Assembly (NCBI RefSeq): GCF_923081025.1
Contig: NZ_CAKLPZ010000001.1
Location: 1 to 64,000, forward strand
Length of the DNA: 64,000 nt
Reading direction: 5' to 3'
Origin: Neolewinella maritima
GTDB lineage: Bacteria > Bacteroidota > Bacteroidia > Chitinophagales > Saprospiraceae
The translations under genes and the position numbers were made by a program. The notes under the pieces are model-generated. The model saw nothing but the letters and a program-made list of their open reading frames with translations, made no database searches and had not been told where the DNA came from. Of the stretch, positions 1 through 7,430 are shown one piece after another (the stretch's first letter is position 1; every line of letters starts with the position of its first letter).

Positions 1-68
1 TGGGCCTCCGTGGTGAGGTCAGGGAAGCTGCGCAGAAGAGTCAGAAAGCGAGTCAGGGCGCGGGTCAT
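1..68 (-). CDS. N-terminus of a partial gene running off the left edge
   Basis: Reading the minus strand from an ATG at 68 gives an open frame to the window edge (22 codons, beginning MTRALTRFLTLLRSFPDL). A TAGGAG-like stretch lies just upstream of the ATG, which fits a ribosome binding site. Too little is visible to name a family. It would be transcribed divergently from the endonuclease gene at 350, with about 280 bp of non-coding or decayed sequence between. The weak minus-strand frame at 99-326 in that gap resembles no family I know. Confidence 0.3.
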   Translation of the reverse strand, partial: MTRALTRFLTLLRSFPDLTTEA

Positions 69-349
69 GCTCCTAAGTTCGGCAGCAGACTAATGCCGTC
101 AAATGCTTAGCTTAATGGCCGTGAACAACGCGCCAGCGACAAACCGGCGAGGGTGCGGATTGGTGTCATTGAAGTTTTTAAAGGTAATCTGAGGCTGGTG
201 GAGATCCCGATGATGGTCGGTGGTAGACGGTCTGCGCCGGCGCAAACGTTCGCCGACAATCAAAATGCACTCTAGCTCTACGAGGACCTGGGCAGCGATT
301 TCAGTACGCAGTCTTTTAACCACCATATTAAAGAACTTAAAGCATCATC

Positions 350-1300
350 GTGGCTACTTTACCTTTCTTCGAGGAAATTTTATACAACTATGAATTATCC
401 GCCACCCAGAAATTCTCTGGACACTGGTTGGCGAAAAATTTTCGATCGGTCTATCCTAAAGTTCTACATGAACTAATTGACTTTAACGATAGATATATTG
501 TCAAAGGATCATCAGGAAAAGGAAATTGGACTCATTGCCCTTGGATAGCAATACTAGATAAGGTAATTACTGTAACTCCTCAAAAAGGTTATTACCCAGT
601 ATTTCTATTTCGACGAGATATGTCCGGCTTTTACCTATCCTTAAACCAAGGAGTCACTAATGTGATGGCATACCATCATCTAAAAGCTAGCGATGTGCTA
701 AGATGGCGTGCCGAAGACTTTAGAAAACGACTAGGGGAATTACCTAAGGGGTTTACCACCCAAGAAATTGAATTATATGGTGAAACTTCAACTGTAAAAA
801 ATTACGAGCATGGCAACATATGTGCCAAATATTATGATATAAATAGAAATACATCATTAAGTGAAGTACAAATTGATTTAATAGAAATGCTTGAAATGTA
901 CGAATATTTAGTGTATAATGACACCACGTCGACAAATCAAGATGAAGAAAAAGAATTTGCTGAGGATCCTGCCAATTTGCGGCTTCACTTCAGGATCGAG
1001 AGAAACCAAAAATTGGTTGATGAAGTCAAAAAAGTCAAAGGGTATACGTGCCAAGTGTGCCAGTTTAATTTCTTAGAGAAATATGGTGAACTTGGTAAAG
1101 AGTTTATTGAAGCTCATCATCTAATTCCAATTAGTGAGTTAGAGGGTGAAAAGGTTTTGCTTGATCCAGACTTAGATTTCTCAGTTCTTTGTTCCAATTG
1201 TCATCGGATGATCCATCGAACGGAAAACCCTAGCGATATAAAGGCTTTGAAGGAAATCATAGATTATGCGGCGAACACTGCGCCAACTTCATTAAGCTAA
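350..1300 (+). CDS. MrcB_N (DUF3578)-HNH modification-dependent type endonuclease
   Basis: 316 residues from a GTG start. Residues about 5-190 resemble the MrcB N-terminal (DUF3578) domain, a module associated with reading modified cytosine; the tell-tale stretches are GNWTHCPWIAI (about 58-68) and GYYPVFLF followed by FYLSLNQG (about 80-101). The C-terminal third is an HNH nuclease: a CxxC (CQVC), the catalytic EAHHLIPI, then CSNCHRMIH. By family knowledge, such fusions cut DNA carrying foreign or modified bases (type IV-like restriction). The gene is clearly AT-richer than the surrounding chromosome, no methyltransferase or partner nuclease is adjacent, and it sits next to decayed toxin-antitoxin genes, all consistent with horizontal acquisition. 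Function as a defence nuclease is inferred. Confidence 0.8.
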   Translation: MATLPFFEEILYNYELSATQKFSGHWLAKNFRSVYPKVLHELIDFNDRYIVKGSSGKGNWTHCPWIAILDKVITVTPQKGYYPVFLFRRDMSGFYLSLNQGVTNVMAYHHLKASDVLRWRAEDFRKRLGELPKGFTTQEIELYGETSTVKNYEHGNICAKYYDINRNTSLSEVQIDLIEMLEMYEYLVYNDTTSTNQDEEKEFAEDPANLRLHFRIERNQKLVDEVKKVKGYTCQVCQFNFLEKYGELGKEFIEAHHLIPISELEGEKVLLDPDLDFSVLCSNCHRMIHRTENPSDIKALKEIIDYAANTAPTSLS

Positions 1301-1353
1301 GGGCTGGGAGTATTGCATAAAGTGTGTCAAGGTGTTCATAAATCAAGGCGTAA

Positions 1354-1719
1354 ACGGTCAACATAGAGGATAGCCAATGGTCACAGAATACGATTCCAGT
1401 TGTGCATGGGCTTCTTCCACTTGCTCGTCAAGCCGCGCTGGACGAGGAAAAACAGATGAGCTACACTGCTGGCACGACAGTCATCAGCGCGCTATCAAAA
1501 GATTCGCCACAACTAGTAAATCACCAGTTTATGACCTTACAACTCCCCAAAACCATCCGACTAGCCTAGCTGGATGATCTTCCTAGAACGCAAGAATCTG
1601 TAAATCTAGTCCAGAAATTAAAAGCCGCAAAGATCGACCTGGTCATTAGGCGGGGTGTGAAGAATCTGTACTTTAAGCAAGAGTTAGGGCGAATCAGACA
1701 GGATATATACAGCTGTTGA
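1354..1719 (+). pseudogene. Possible decayed reading frame with one internal stop
   Basis: A single frame stays open from 1354 to a stop at 1717-1719 apart from one amber codon at 1567-1569. The second half reads as a charged helix-like stretch (KLKAAKIDLVIRRGVKNLYF). I recognise no family, and because this region is AT-richer than the chromosome, the open frame could be chance. An overlapping frame from 1377 is equally unrecognisable. The rest of 1301-1985 shows no convincing gene. Confidence 0.18.
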
Positions 1720-1746
1720 GTAGGCCGCTACATTTGAGGTAGAATA

Positions 1747-1914
1747 GCGAAGCTTAGACAAGTTGAAGATCAAAGGGCATAAGCATTCTGTGAGCTGTTC
1801 CCAGGGACGCCTACTGATCAGTAAACTCTACTCATTAGAACTCCCTCGGAGTTTCAGTGGATGTCCATAGTTATGGAACAGTCAGTAGGTCGACTTTAAC
1901 AAACTAAGCTTCGC
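1747..1914. repeat. Widely spaced 11-bp inverted repeat in the decayed region
   Basis: GCGAAGCTTAG at 1747-1757 is matched by its exact reverse complement at 1904-1914. The 146 bp between carries no convincing gene. It may mark the ends of a small mobile element remnant, but no transposase or target duplication was seen and chance is possible. Confidence 0.25.
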
Positions 1915-1985
1915 TCGTAGTGATAGGCAACTAAGTAGTATGTGGGATAGTTTTACAGGCAGTCTATGATCTTATCACTACCACC

Positions 1986-2207
1986 ATGGTACTCGACAAG
2001 CCCTTAAACAATGGACAATTAGAGCTGATGAAGATGTTCAGCCACGAACTGAGCGAAGCAGATTTGCTAAAACTGCGCCGGATGCTGGCTGCTTTCTTTG
2101 CCGATCGCGCAAGTGACGCCATGGACGAGCTATGGGAAAACAAGTCATGGTCCGATGAGACGATGGATGCGTGGTTGACCGACTCTGCTAGCGGTAAGCA
2201 GACCTAG
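1986..2207 (+). CDS. Antitoxin-like protein paired with a PIN toxin
   Basis: 73 residues. The stretch MKMFSHELSEADLLKLRRML followed by a short helix (DAMDELWENKSWSDETMDAWL) is the pattern of small antitoxins found directly upstream of PIN-domain toxins in cyanobacteria and Bacteroidota. Its TAG stop overlaps the GTG start of the following PIN gene by one base (TAGTG), implying translational coupling. Antitoxins of this kind bind and neutralise the cognate RNase and often repress their own promoter. The partner toxin here is broken, so the antitoxin may be a leftover or may protect against homologous toxins. Confidence 0.65.
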   Translation: MVLDKPLNNGQLELMKMFSHELSEADLLKLRRMLAAFFADRASDAMDELWENKSWSDETMDAWLTDSASGKQT

Positions 2208-2496
2208 TGCGGGTAGTTATTGATACCAACTCGCTACTGGTAAGTATTGGTCGGCGATCAAAGTACCGTCCGATCTTCGATGCACGTATTGGGGGACGGC
2301 TCACCCTGCTGCTGTCGAATGAAATTCTGACGGAGTATGCCGAAATTTTGGAGCAGCGCACAAATTGTGCCTTCAACGTAATGCGCGGTACATCGTCACC
2401 GATGACCGTCATTTTGGGGTACTGAAGAGAATTGATTTTCCGCGGATGAGGGTAATAAATACAATGGACTTTCTAAGGCTGATAATCGGGGGGTAG
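2207..2496 (+). pseudogene. PIN-domain toxin with internal deletion and frameshift
   Basis: The frame starting GTG at 2207 begins like a PIN-domain RNase: MRVVIDTNSLLVSI carries the first acidic residue, followed by a conserved SNEILTEYAEIL segment. It then jumps at about 2360 into sequence that, one frame over, reads RYIVTDDRHFGVLKRIDF and ends with a stop at 2494-2496. That second part is the usual C-terminal PIN motif (IVTDDRHF). The central section with other acidic active-site residues is missing and the two halves are out of frame. The toxin is therefore almost certainly inactive: an intact family member is about 140 residues, and about 40-50 residues appear lost. Confidence 0.72.
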
Positions 2497-2539
2497 CGAT
2501 GGTCACGCTATAGAGATCTGTTCATAAATCTTGGAAAGA

Positions 2540-2755
2540 ATGAGTGAAGCGATAGTAATTAAGCTGCCACTAGACTTATCGGCAGAGTACATACAGAACA
2601 TGCTCGACTACCTGACTTATGTCCAGGCAGGCAGCGGTAGTAAAGTAACTCAGGACCAGATCGATAAGCTTGCTTTAGAGAGCAAGTCTGGATGGTGGAC
2701 CAAGAATCGCGATCGCTTTGAGGGTGTCGCGGGTTTTGAGGATCTTCCTCAATGA
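2540..2755 (+). CDS. Second antitoxin-like protein
   Basis: 71 residues from the ATG at 2540, which has GGAAAG just upstream; the longer frame from a TTG at 2531 is less likely. The sequence begins MSEAIVIKLPLDLSAEYIQN and ends with an aromatic, acidic tail (GWWTKNRDRFEG). It resembles small antitoxins that precede PIN toxins, but is unrelated in sequence to the antitoxin at 1986. Its stop overlaps the next ATG as ATGA, and that next frame starts like a PIN toxin but is truncated. Function is inferred mainly from this neighbour. Confidence 0.5.
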   Translation: MSEAIVIKLPLDLSAEYIQNMLDYLTYVQAGSGSKVTQDQIDKLALESKSGWWTKNRDRFEGVAGFEDLPQ

Positions 2756-2820
2756 GGCGCACCGTTGTCGTAGATTCGAATGTACTATGGTCAACGGCGT
2801 ATCGTGAGACCAGCGGTTAA
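2752..2820 (+). pseudogene. Truncated PIN-domain toxin N-terminus
   Basis: A 22-codon frame coupled by ATGA to the preceding antitoxin reads MRRTVVVDSNVLWSTAYRET and stops at 2818-2820. VVVDSNVLWS is the beta-strand and first catalytic Asp of PIN-domain toxins. The rest of the domain (about 110 residues) is gone, and GC-rich, differently styled sequence starts immediately afterwards, suggesting that a deletion or recombination joint removed the 3' part. Confidence 0.55.
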
Positions 2821-2827
2821 GTAGCGT

Positions 2828-3010
2828 TTGATCAAGACCCCGCACCAGCGACCCCGCCCAAAGCAACCCCCCACCCCAAAGCTTCTCCCACCTTGGCCAC
2901 AGCGTGCCGAGGTCGACGGAGACGAGTGGACCACCTCCGAGATTTACACCCACAGCTACGAGCTGACGTACTCGTCGGGGGCCTATACGGGAGCGCCGGA
3001 AAAAAGATAA
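2828..3010 (+). pseudogene. Coding tail, probably the 3' remnant of a resident gene
   Basis: An open frame ending at 3010 has the GC-rich third-position codon use of the chromosomal genes, unlike the AT-rich DNA to its left. A proline-rich opening (about 2840-2900) is followed by EVDGDEWTTSEIYTHSYELT and a short tail. No good start codon or ribosome binding site precedes it, so it looks like the end of a longer gene cut off at the joint near 2820. I do not recognise the family. Confidence 0.3.
2842..2859 (-). repeat. Diverged copy of the GC-rich 18-mer repeat
   Basis: On the minus strand this reads GGGCGGGGTCGCTGGTGC, two mismatches from the 18-mer found exactly at 8067, 37573 and 56113. It lies immediately right of the truncated PIN gene, at the joint between AT-rich and GC-rich DNA. 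Confidence 0.4.
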
Positions 3011-3101
3011 TCCGCCATGCCACTAAAAGAGGGCGTACCTTGTGGCTTGGTAGAGATGGTACGCTATTATCTCGCCTCGTTACAATTTACCCAACTCTAC
3101 G

Positions 3102-3296
3102 ATGAGCAACGGAACAGTCAAATTTTTTAACCAGAGCAAAGGATTCGGATTCATCACACCAGACGATGGTGGGAAGGACATCTTCGTCCACGCTAACGAC
3201 CTCGACGGCGCTACCATCAACGAAGGAGACAAGGTCTCGTTCGAAGTGGAGGAAGGCAAGAAAGGCCTCAACGCCGTGAACGTCAGCCTGACGTAA
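3102..3296 (+). CDS. Cold-shock protein, CspA family
   Basis: 64 residues, the standard length of a single cold-shock domain. It has the first RNA-binding motif KGFGFI (residues about 14-19) and the second IFVHAND (about 28-34), inside a five-stranded OB fold. Such proteins bind single-stranded RNA/DNA and melt RNA secondary structure. The start is ATG at 3102. A perfect hairpin terminator follows within 25 bp. A second cold-shock-domain gene converges on it from the right. Confidence 0.93.
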   Translation: MSNGTVKFFNQSKGFGFITPDDGGKDIFVHANDLDGATINEGDKVSFEVEEGKKGLNAVNVSLT

Positions 3297-3319
3297 GCGA
3301 GCTACCGCACCTATAAACC

Positions 3320-3356
3320 AGGAAAGGCCCGTCAACTTGCTTGACGGGCCTTTCCT
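3320..3356. terminator. Perfect 16-bp hairpin between convergent cold-shock genes
   Basis: AGGAAAGGCCCGTCAA at 3320-3335 pairs perfectly with 3341-3356 across a five-base loop. It ends with TTTCCT rather than a long T-tract on either strand. It sits between convergent genes and can serve both directions. Confidence 0.85.
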
Positions 3357-3398
3357 GTATCCGGTATGTTCATACCGCCAAGGGGCGGGGGAGTGTGC

Positions 3399-3833
3399 CT
3401 AGGGCATCACCTTGACCGATACGGCGATCGGTCCCTTGGGTCCCTTGCCGGTTTCGAAGCTTACGCGATCGCCGTCCTTGATGGGGCCGTCCAGGTTGTC
3501 CATGTGCACGAAGTAGCTCTCGCCGCTCTCGTTGTCTACGATGAAGCCGTAGCCCTTCTCGGTATTAAAGAACTTGACCACGCCGGCCTTGACGAATTTC
3601 GACTCCGACGACTTTTCCGACTTGCGGGTACTGATGTCGATCTCGTCGAGGGTTACGATCTTTTTCTTGGTCAGATCTGGCGGCTCGGTGGTCAGGTTAC
3701 CGTCTTCCCCTACGTACATAAACTCGGGGGGCTTGGTGGTGCTGAGGTTACGCTGCTCGCGCTTGTGCGCCTTGTCTCTTTTCCGCTTTTGCCGCTTCTT
3801 CTCCCGTTCTTTCTTGTTAAAACTATCTGCCAT
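3399..3833 (-). CDS. Cold-shock-domain protein with basic N-terminal extension
   Basis: 144 residues. The first 30 are strongly basic and charged (KKEREKKRQKRKRDKAHKRE). An acidic/polar linker follows, and residues about 80-144 form a cold-shock domain with both nucleic-acid motifs (KGYGFI and YFVHMD). The architecture is known in Bacteroidota, where it often accompanies DEAD-box helicases, though none is adjacent here. The basic tail probably adds non-specific RNA or ribosome binding. Start is ATG at 3833. Confidence 0.88.
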   Translation of the reverse strand: MADSFNKKEREKKRQKRKRDKAHKREQRNLSTTKPPEFMYVGEDGNLTTEPPDLTKKKIVTLDEIDISTRKSEKSSESKFVKAGVVKFFNTEKGYGFIVDNESGESYFVHMDNLDGPIKDGDRVSFETGKGPKGPIAVSVKVMP

Positions 3834-4071
3834 TGTGACTACTTAAGTGATAAATGCCGCAGGGGTACTTACGCTGCGCATGCCTCCCGTACTGCCGTGT
3901 TCTAGTGTTGTGTAACCGGTATGGCCCGGGGAAGTTGTGGTTTGGGCTGGTGTTATCCTCTCCCCCGGCCCCTCTCCAGAGGCGAGGGGAGGTAACCCGC
4001 TAGCTTGTGGATAATGGGAACTATAACTGTTGATCTCTATCGCGCAACTAGCATTTAGCACTACTTATCCT

Positions 4072-4563
4072 ATGCCCGTTATTCGTCTTGAAACGCTGAT
4101 CCGTGAGTCTCCCGCTACGGTGTTTGATTTGGCCCGGAGTATCGACCTGCATACTATCTCCACGCAGCAGACCAGCGAGCGCGCCGTGGCCGGCGTCACG
4201 TCCGGACTGATCGGTATGGGCGAGTCGGTCACCTGGGAAGCCCGGCACTTTGGCGTTAAGCAGCGACTTATGGCGATGGTGACCGCGTATGATCGGCCGC
4301 ACTACTTCGTCGATGAGATGCAGGAGGGTGTTTTCCGGTCCTTTCACCATACGCACCGGTTTGTTGCGCTACGGGAAGGCACGCTTATGCAGGATGTATT
4401 CGACTATACCTCCCCGCTCGGAGTTCTGGGAAGGCTGGCCGACCGTATCTTTCTCAACGCGTACATGACCCACTTGCTCAGGCGTAGAAATAAGGTCATT
4501 AAGGACTACGCAGAGTCGGGGGACTGGCGAGATATATTGGAAGCCAAACCGGTAAGTGATTAG
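4072..4563 (+). CDS. SRPBCC-family ligand-binding protein
   Basis: 163 residues from ATG 4072. The in-frame upstream TTG at 4030 adds residues without family support. The pattern LETLIRESPATVFDLARSID at the start, ALREGTLMQDVFDYTSPLGV near residue 110 and a C-terminal amphipathic helix (LRRRNKVIKDYAE) match the SRPBCC/polyketide-cyclase-like helix-grip fold, often annotated as a cell-division inhibitor or cyclase. The fold binds hydrophobic ligands; the ligand here is unknown. The next gene starts two bases after its stop, so the two are co-transcribed. Confidence 0.78.
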   Translation: MPVIRLETLIRESPATVFDLARSIDLHTISTQQTSERAVAGVTSGLIGMGESVTWEARHFGVKQRLMAMVTAYDRPHYFVDEMQEGVFRSFHHTHRFVALREGTLMQDVFDYTSPLGVLGRLADRIFLNAYMTHLLRRRNKVIKDYAESGDWRDILEAKPVSD

Positions 4564-4564
4564 C

Positions 4565-5008
4565 ATGGCCACCCTCCGCTTCACCCCCTTCACCCCAGCG
4601 CACTACCCGGAGTATAAATCCTGGTTTGCCGACGAGCGTCTGAATGCCGCCCTGGGACCTATGGATGAAGAATGGTTACAGTACGTGTGCACCGATACGC
4701 AGGGGAGGGAGTACGCCGTCTACCGCCAGGAAGAACTGGTCGGGGTAATAGGTATCCAGCTGCCCGTCGCTGGGCATCCCGTACCTTACATCACTAACCT
4801 TGCGGTACATCCGCGCTATCACCGGCAGGGTATCGGTGCACTCTTGCTCCGGGAGTTGCACCAGATTCATCCGCTTGCTGTGCAGAATGGCTGGATCGCT
4901 TTTGTGCTACCCACCAATCAGATCGCCCGACGCTTCTTCCATGCCAACGGCTGGCGGGTCATCGAGGTGAGTGAGGACGGTACGTTCCGCTATGCCAGTC
5001 CCACCTAA
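4565..5008 (+). CDS. GNAT-family N-acetyltransferase
   Basis: 148 residues from ATG 4565. Motif A of the GNAT fold is clear: ITNLAVHPRYHRQGIGALLL (residues about 77-96) has the R/Q-x-x-G-x-G/A acetyl-CoA pyrophosphate loop. A C-terminal ARRFFHANGWRVIE is motif B. The substrate cannot be deduced. It follows the SRPBCC gene with a 1-bp gap. The 278 bp after it to the next small gene contain no gene I can support. Confidence 0.88.
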   Translation: MATLRFTPFTPAHYPEYKSWFADERLNAALGPMDEEWLQYVCTDTQGREYAVYRQEELVGVIGIQLPVAGHPVPYITNLAVHPRYHRQGIGALLLRELHQIHPLAVQNGWIAFVLPTNQIARRFFHANGWRVIEVSEDGTFRYASPT

Positions 5009-5286
5009 GCATATATGTAACGGGGTCTAGCCCAGCCGGCCGGCCCACGTTCACCAGTCAAGAATCGGCAGGAACTGCATGCCGCCCCTCCGGTTCGTGC
5101 CTTCCAGGCGCGGCCTGGGCGGGTCAATGGGAGTGAAATAGCAAGTAAGAATTTCTACATTTTACCCAGCGATACACATTAGTGTTAAACCTATATCTTG
5201 TCACATGGGTAAAGCGCCTAATTGGGTTGTAAGGGTATTCTATCACCTGCTACCCGCTTTGGCTGAGTAGCGCAATATCCTATTCG

Positions 5287-5403
5287 ATGGCTAAGACTCC
5301 CCATAATGCACCTTCCAAGAATCTGGGCAAACCTTCCGGTGGTGGTCGCGGAAACAACCCTCCAGCCCCGAAGGGCGGGAATACTAAGGGCGGCAAAAAG
5401 TAA
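5287..5403 (+). CDS. 38-residue basic, Gly/Pro/Asn-rich small protein
   Basis: An ATG at 5287 opens 38 codons ending TAA at 5401-5403. The peptide starts MAKTPHNAPSKNLGKPSGGG and ends in a GGK-rich tail. It has no hydrophobic stretch and is very basic with low complexity, so it is probably unstructured; DNA or RNA association is a guess. Support for a real gene is a stand-alone position more than 250 bp from neighbours, and a hairpin terminator starting 25 bp after the stop. No family recognised. Confidence 0.55.
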   Translation: MAKTPHNAPSKNLGKPSGGGRGNNPPAPKGGNTKGGKK

Positions 5404-5427
5404 GCGTTCCACATAGTAAAAGTAGTA

Positions 5428-5457
5428 GGCCCTGTAGCGATACTGCGGGGCCTTCTC
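5428..5457 (+). terminator. Hairpin after the small basic protein gene
   Basis: GGCCCTGTAG at 5428-5437 pairs with CTGCGGGGCC at 5443-5452 (two G-U pairs, five-base loop), followed by TTCTC. It fits a factor-independent terminator with a weak T-tract. Confidence 0.65.
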
Positions 5458-5627
5458 AATTAGCGGTATCCCCTCCGCACCCCCAATATCTATTGGGCCC
5501 CCGCACCTACAATGCACCTCCCACGACGAGCGCGGCCGCAGGTACCAAGCAGTTTCACTGACGTTCGACTCGTGCATCCCGACGCGCTGAATGATGTAAG
5601 CGCCCTCCTTACCGCTCCGAAGATCTC

Positions 5628-5676
5628 GCTGCCGGAGGCAGCTACGTACAACCGCTAGCGGGAGGTAGCTGCGTAC
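5628..5676. repeat. Double-hairpin intergenic repeat, copy 1
   Basis: A GCTGCC-GGA-GGCAGC hairpin, a TAnnTACAACC linker, then a second imperfect hairpin ending GCTGCGTAC. The same 48-49 bp arrangement recurs at 31222-31269. Here it lies 27 bp upstream of the ABC-F promoter element. Confidence 0.7.
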
Positions 5677-5702
5677 CGTTCCGCTCCACCAGTTGGTAGC
5701 CG

Positions 5703-5710
5703 TATCTTTG
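5703..5710 (+). promoter_or_regulatory. TAnnTTTG promoter element for the ABC-F gene
   Basis: TATCTTTG matches the Bacteroidota -7 consensus TAnnTTTG and lies 21 bp upstream of the ATG at 5732. No convincing -33 TTG element was found at the usual distance. Confidence 0.6.
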
Positions 5711-5731
5711 CGCCCCCTAAAAATCTAAGCC

Positions 5732-7366
5732 ATGCTATCAGTCAACGACCTCACCGTACAGTTCGGCAAGCGCGTCTTGTTCAATGAAGTGAACCTGAAC
5801 TTCGTGCGCGGCAACTGCTACGGCATCATCGGCGCCAACGGAGCGGGTAAGTCGACCTTCCTCAAGGTGCTCTCCGGCGAGCTGGTGCCCAACCGCGGCA
5901 ATGCCAGCATGGAGCCCGGCAACCGCATGGCCGTACTGAGCCAGAACCACTTCGGCTACGAAGACAAGGTGGTACTGGAAGTAGTGAAGATGGGCCACGA
6001 GGAACTCTACGCCATGGAGCAGGAGAAGAACGCCATCTACATGAACCCCGAGGCCACCGACGCCGACGGCATGCGCGCCGCCGAGCTCGAAAACACCTAC
6101 GGCGAGATGGGGGGCTGGACGGCCGACTCCGACTCCGCCGAGCTGCTGTCCAATATGGGCATCGCCGAAGACCTGCACTATAAGGAGATGGGCGAGCTTA
6201 CCGGACCCGAGAAGGTGAAGGTGCTCCTGGCCCAGGCCCTGTTCGGCAACCCCGACATCCTGCTGCTCGATGAGCCTACGAACGACCTGGACGCGCCCAC
6301 CGTGCACTGGCTGGCCGACTTCCTCGCCAGCTTTCCCAATACGGTGATCGTGGTGAGTCACGACCGCTACTTCCTGGATATGGTCTGTACCCACATCGTC
6401 GATATCGACCGCCAGCAGGCTACGATCTATACCGGCAACTACTCGTTCTGGTACCAGTCCAGCCAGCTCGCCACCCAGCAGGCTCAGAACAAGAACAAGA
6501 AAATGGAGACCAAGCGGGCCGAAATGATGGAGTTCATCCAGCGCTTCTCGGCTAACGCCAGTAAGTCCAAGCAGGCCACCAGCCGTAAGAAGGCCCTCGA
6601 GAAGCTCAACCTGGAGGAGATCAAGCCCAGTAGCCGCCGTTACCCCTTCATCGCCTTCCAGCCCGAGCGCGAGCCCGGCGACCAGATCCTCAAGGTGACC
6701 AACCTGAGCAAGAAGTCCATCGACGGCTCCCTGCTCTTCTCGGGCATCAACTTCACCATGAACAGCCCGGATAAGATCGCCCTGGTGAGCATGGACTCCG
6801 CCGCCCTCACCGCCTTCTACGAGGTGCTGGCCGGCATCACCGAGCCCGACAGCGGCAGCCTCGAGTGGGGACAGACCATCACCCCCCAGTACCTGCCCAA
6901 CGAGAACAACGACTACTTCACCGAGCAGGTCGGTCAGCTCGACCTGGTCGAGTGGCTACGGCAGTACTCCCAGAACAAGGACGAGCAGTTCATCCGCGGC
7001 TTCCTGGGCCGTATGCTCTTCGGCGGCGAGGAGGTGCACAAGAACGTGAGCGTCCTGAGTGGGGGCGAGAAGGTGCGCTGCATGATGTCCAAGGCCATGC
7101 TTAACCACCCCAACTTCCTACTGCTCGACGAGCCCACCAACCACCTCGACCTGGAGTCCATCACGGCGCTCAACAACGCGCTCAAGGACTTCAAGGGCAA
7201 CCTCATCATGAGCAGCCACGACCACGAGCTGACGAATACGGTCGCCAACCGCATCATCGAGATCGGCCCCGGCGGCATGATCGATTCCCTGCTTACGTAT
7301 GAGGATTTCCTGGAGTCTGCGGAGGTGGAGACTAAGCGGGAGGGGATTTATGAGATGGCGGTTTAA
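5732..7366 (+). CDS. ABC-F family ATPase (YbiT-like translation factor)
   Basis: 544 residues, two ABC domains in tandem with no transmembrane segment: an ABC-F protein acting on ribosomes. Domain 1 has Walker A GANGAGKST (about 36-44) and Walker B ILLLDEPTND (about 175-184). Its signature is LTGPE rather than LSGGE, a deviation seen in YbiT-like members. Domain 2 has the canonical signature LSGGEKVR and LLLDEPTNHLD, but its Walker A has degenerated to VSMDSAALTA with no GK[ST]. The linker between domains is Lys-rich (NKNKKMETKRAEMMEF). It probably regulates a tRNA-site function in translation; antibiotic protection cannot be inferred. The stop codon lies inside a dispersed repeat. Confidence 0.92.
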   Translation: MLSVNDLTVQFGKRVLFNEVNLNFVRGNCYGIIGANGAGKSTFLKVLSGELVPNRGNASMEPGNRMAVLSQNHFGYEDKVVLEVVKMGHEELYAMEQEKNAIYMNPEATDADGMRAAELENTYGEMGGWTADSDSAELLSNMGIAEDLHYKEMGELTGPEKVKVLLAQALFGNPDILLLDEPTNDLDAPTVHWLADFLASFPNTVIVVSHDRYFLDMVCTHIVDIDRQQATIYTGNYSFWYQSSQLATQQAQNKNKKMETKRAEMMEFIQRFSANASKSKQATSRKKALEKLNLEEIKPSSRRYPFIAFQPEREPGDQILKVTNLSKKSIDGSLLFSGINFTMNSPDKIALVSMDSAALTAFYEVLAGITEPDSGSLEWGQTITPQYLPNENNDYFTEQVGQLDLVEWLRQYSQNKDEQFIRGFLGRMLFGGEEVHKNVSVLSGGEKVRCMMSKAMLNHPNFLLLDEPTNHLDLESITALNNALKDFKGNLIMSSHDHELTNTVANRIIEIGPGGMIDSLLTYEDFLESAEVETKREGIYEMAV

Positions 7367-7430
7367 ACACGGATGTACGCAGATCTACTTCACGGATTTT
7401 GCACAGATTCTTTTTGTAATCCGTGTTTAA
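7363..7430. repeat. ACGGATT intergenic element with 12-bp terminal inverted repeats
   Basis: TTAAACACGGAT at 7363-7374 is the exact reverse complement of 7419-7430. The interior has repeated ACGGATT/CAGATT words. It overlaps the stop codon of the ABC-F gene and contains the GTG start of the next gene. Related elements lie at 32206-32347 and 35104-35150. Confidence 0.75.

Noticed and set aside
1301-3101. CRISPR array or insertion sequence in the AT-rich patch
   Set aside because: No regularly spaced repeats and no transposase frame were found; only one 11-bp inverted repeat.
3366-3905. 179-codon frame opposite the basic cold-shock gene
   Set aside because: Antisense shadow of a well-supported cold-shock-domain gene.
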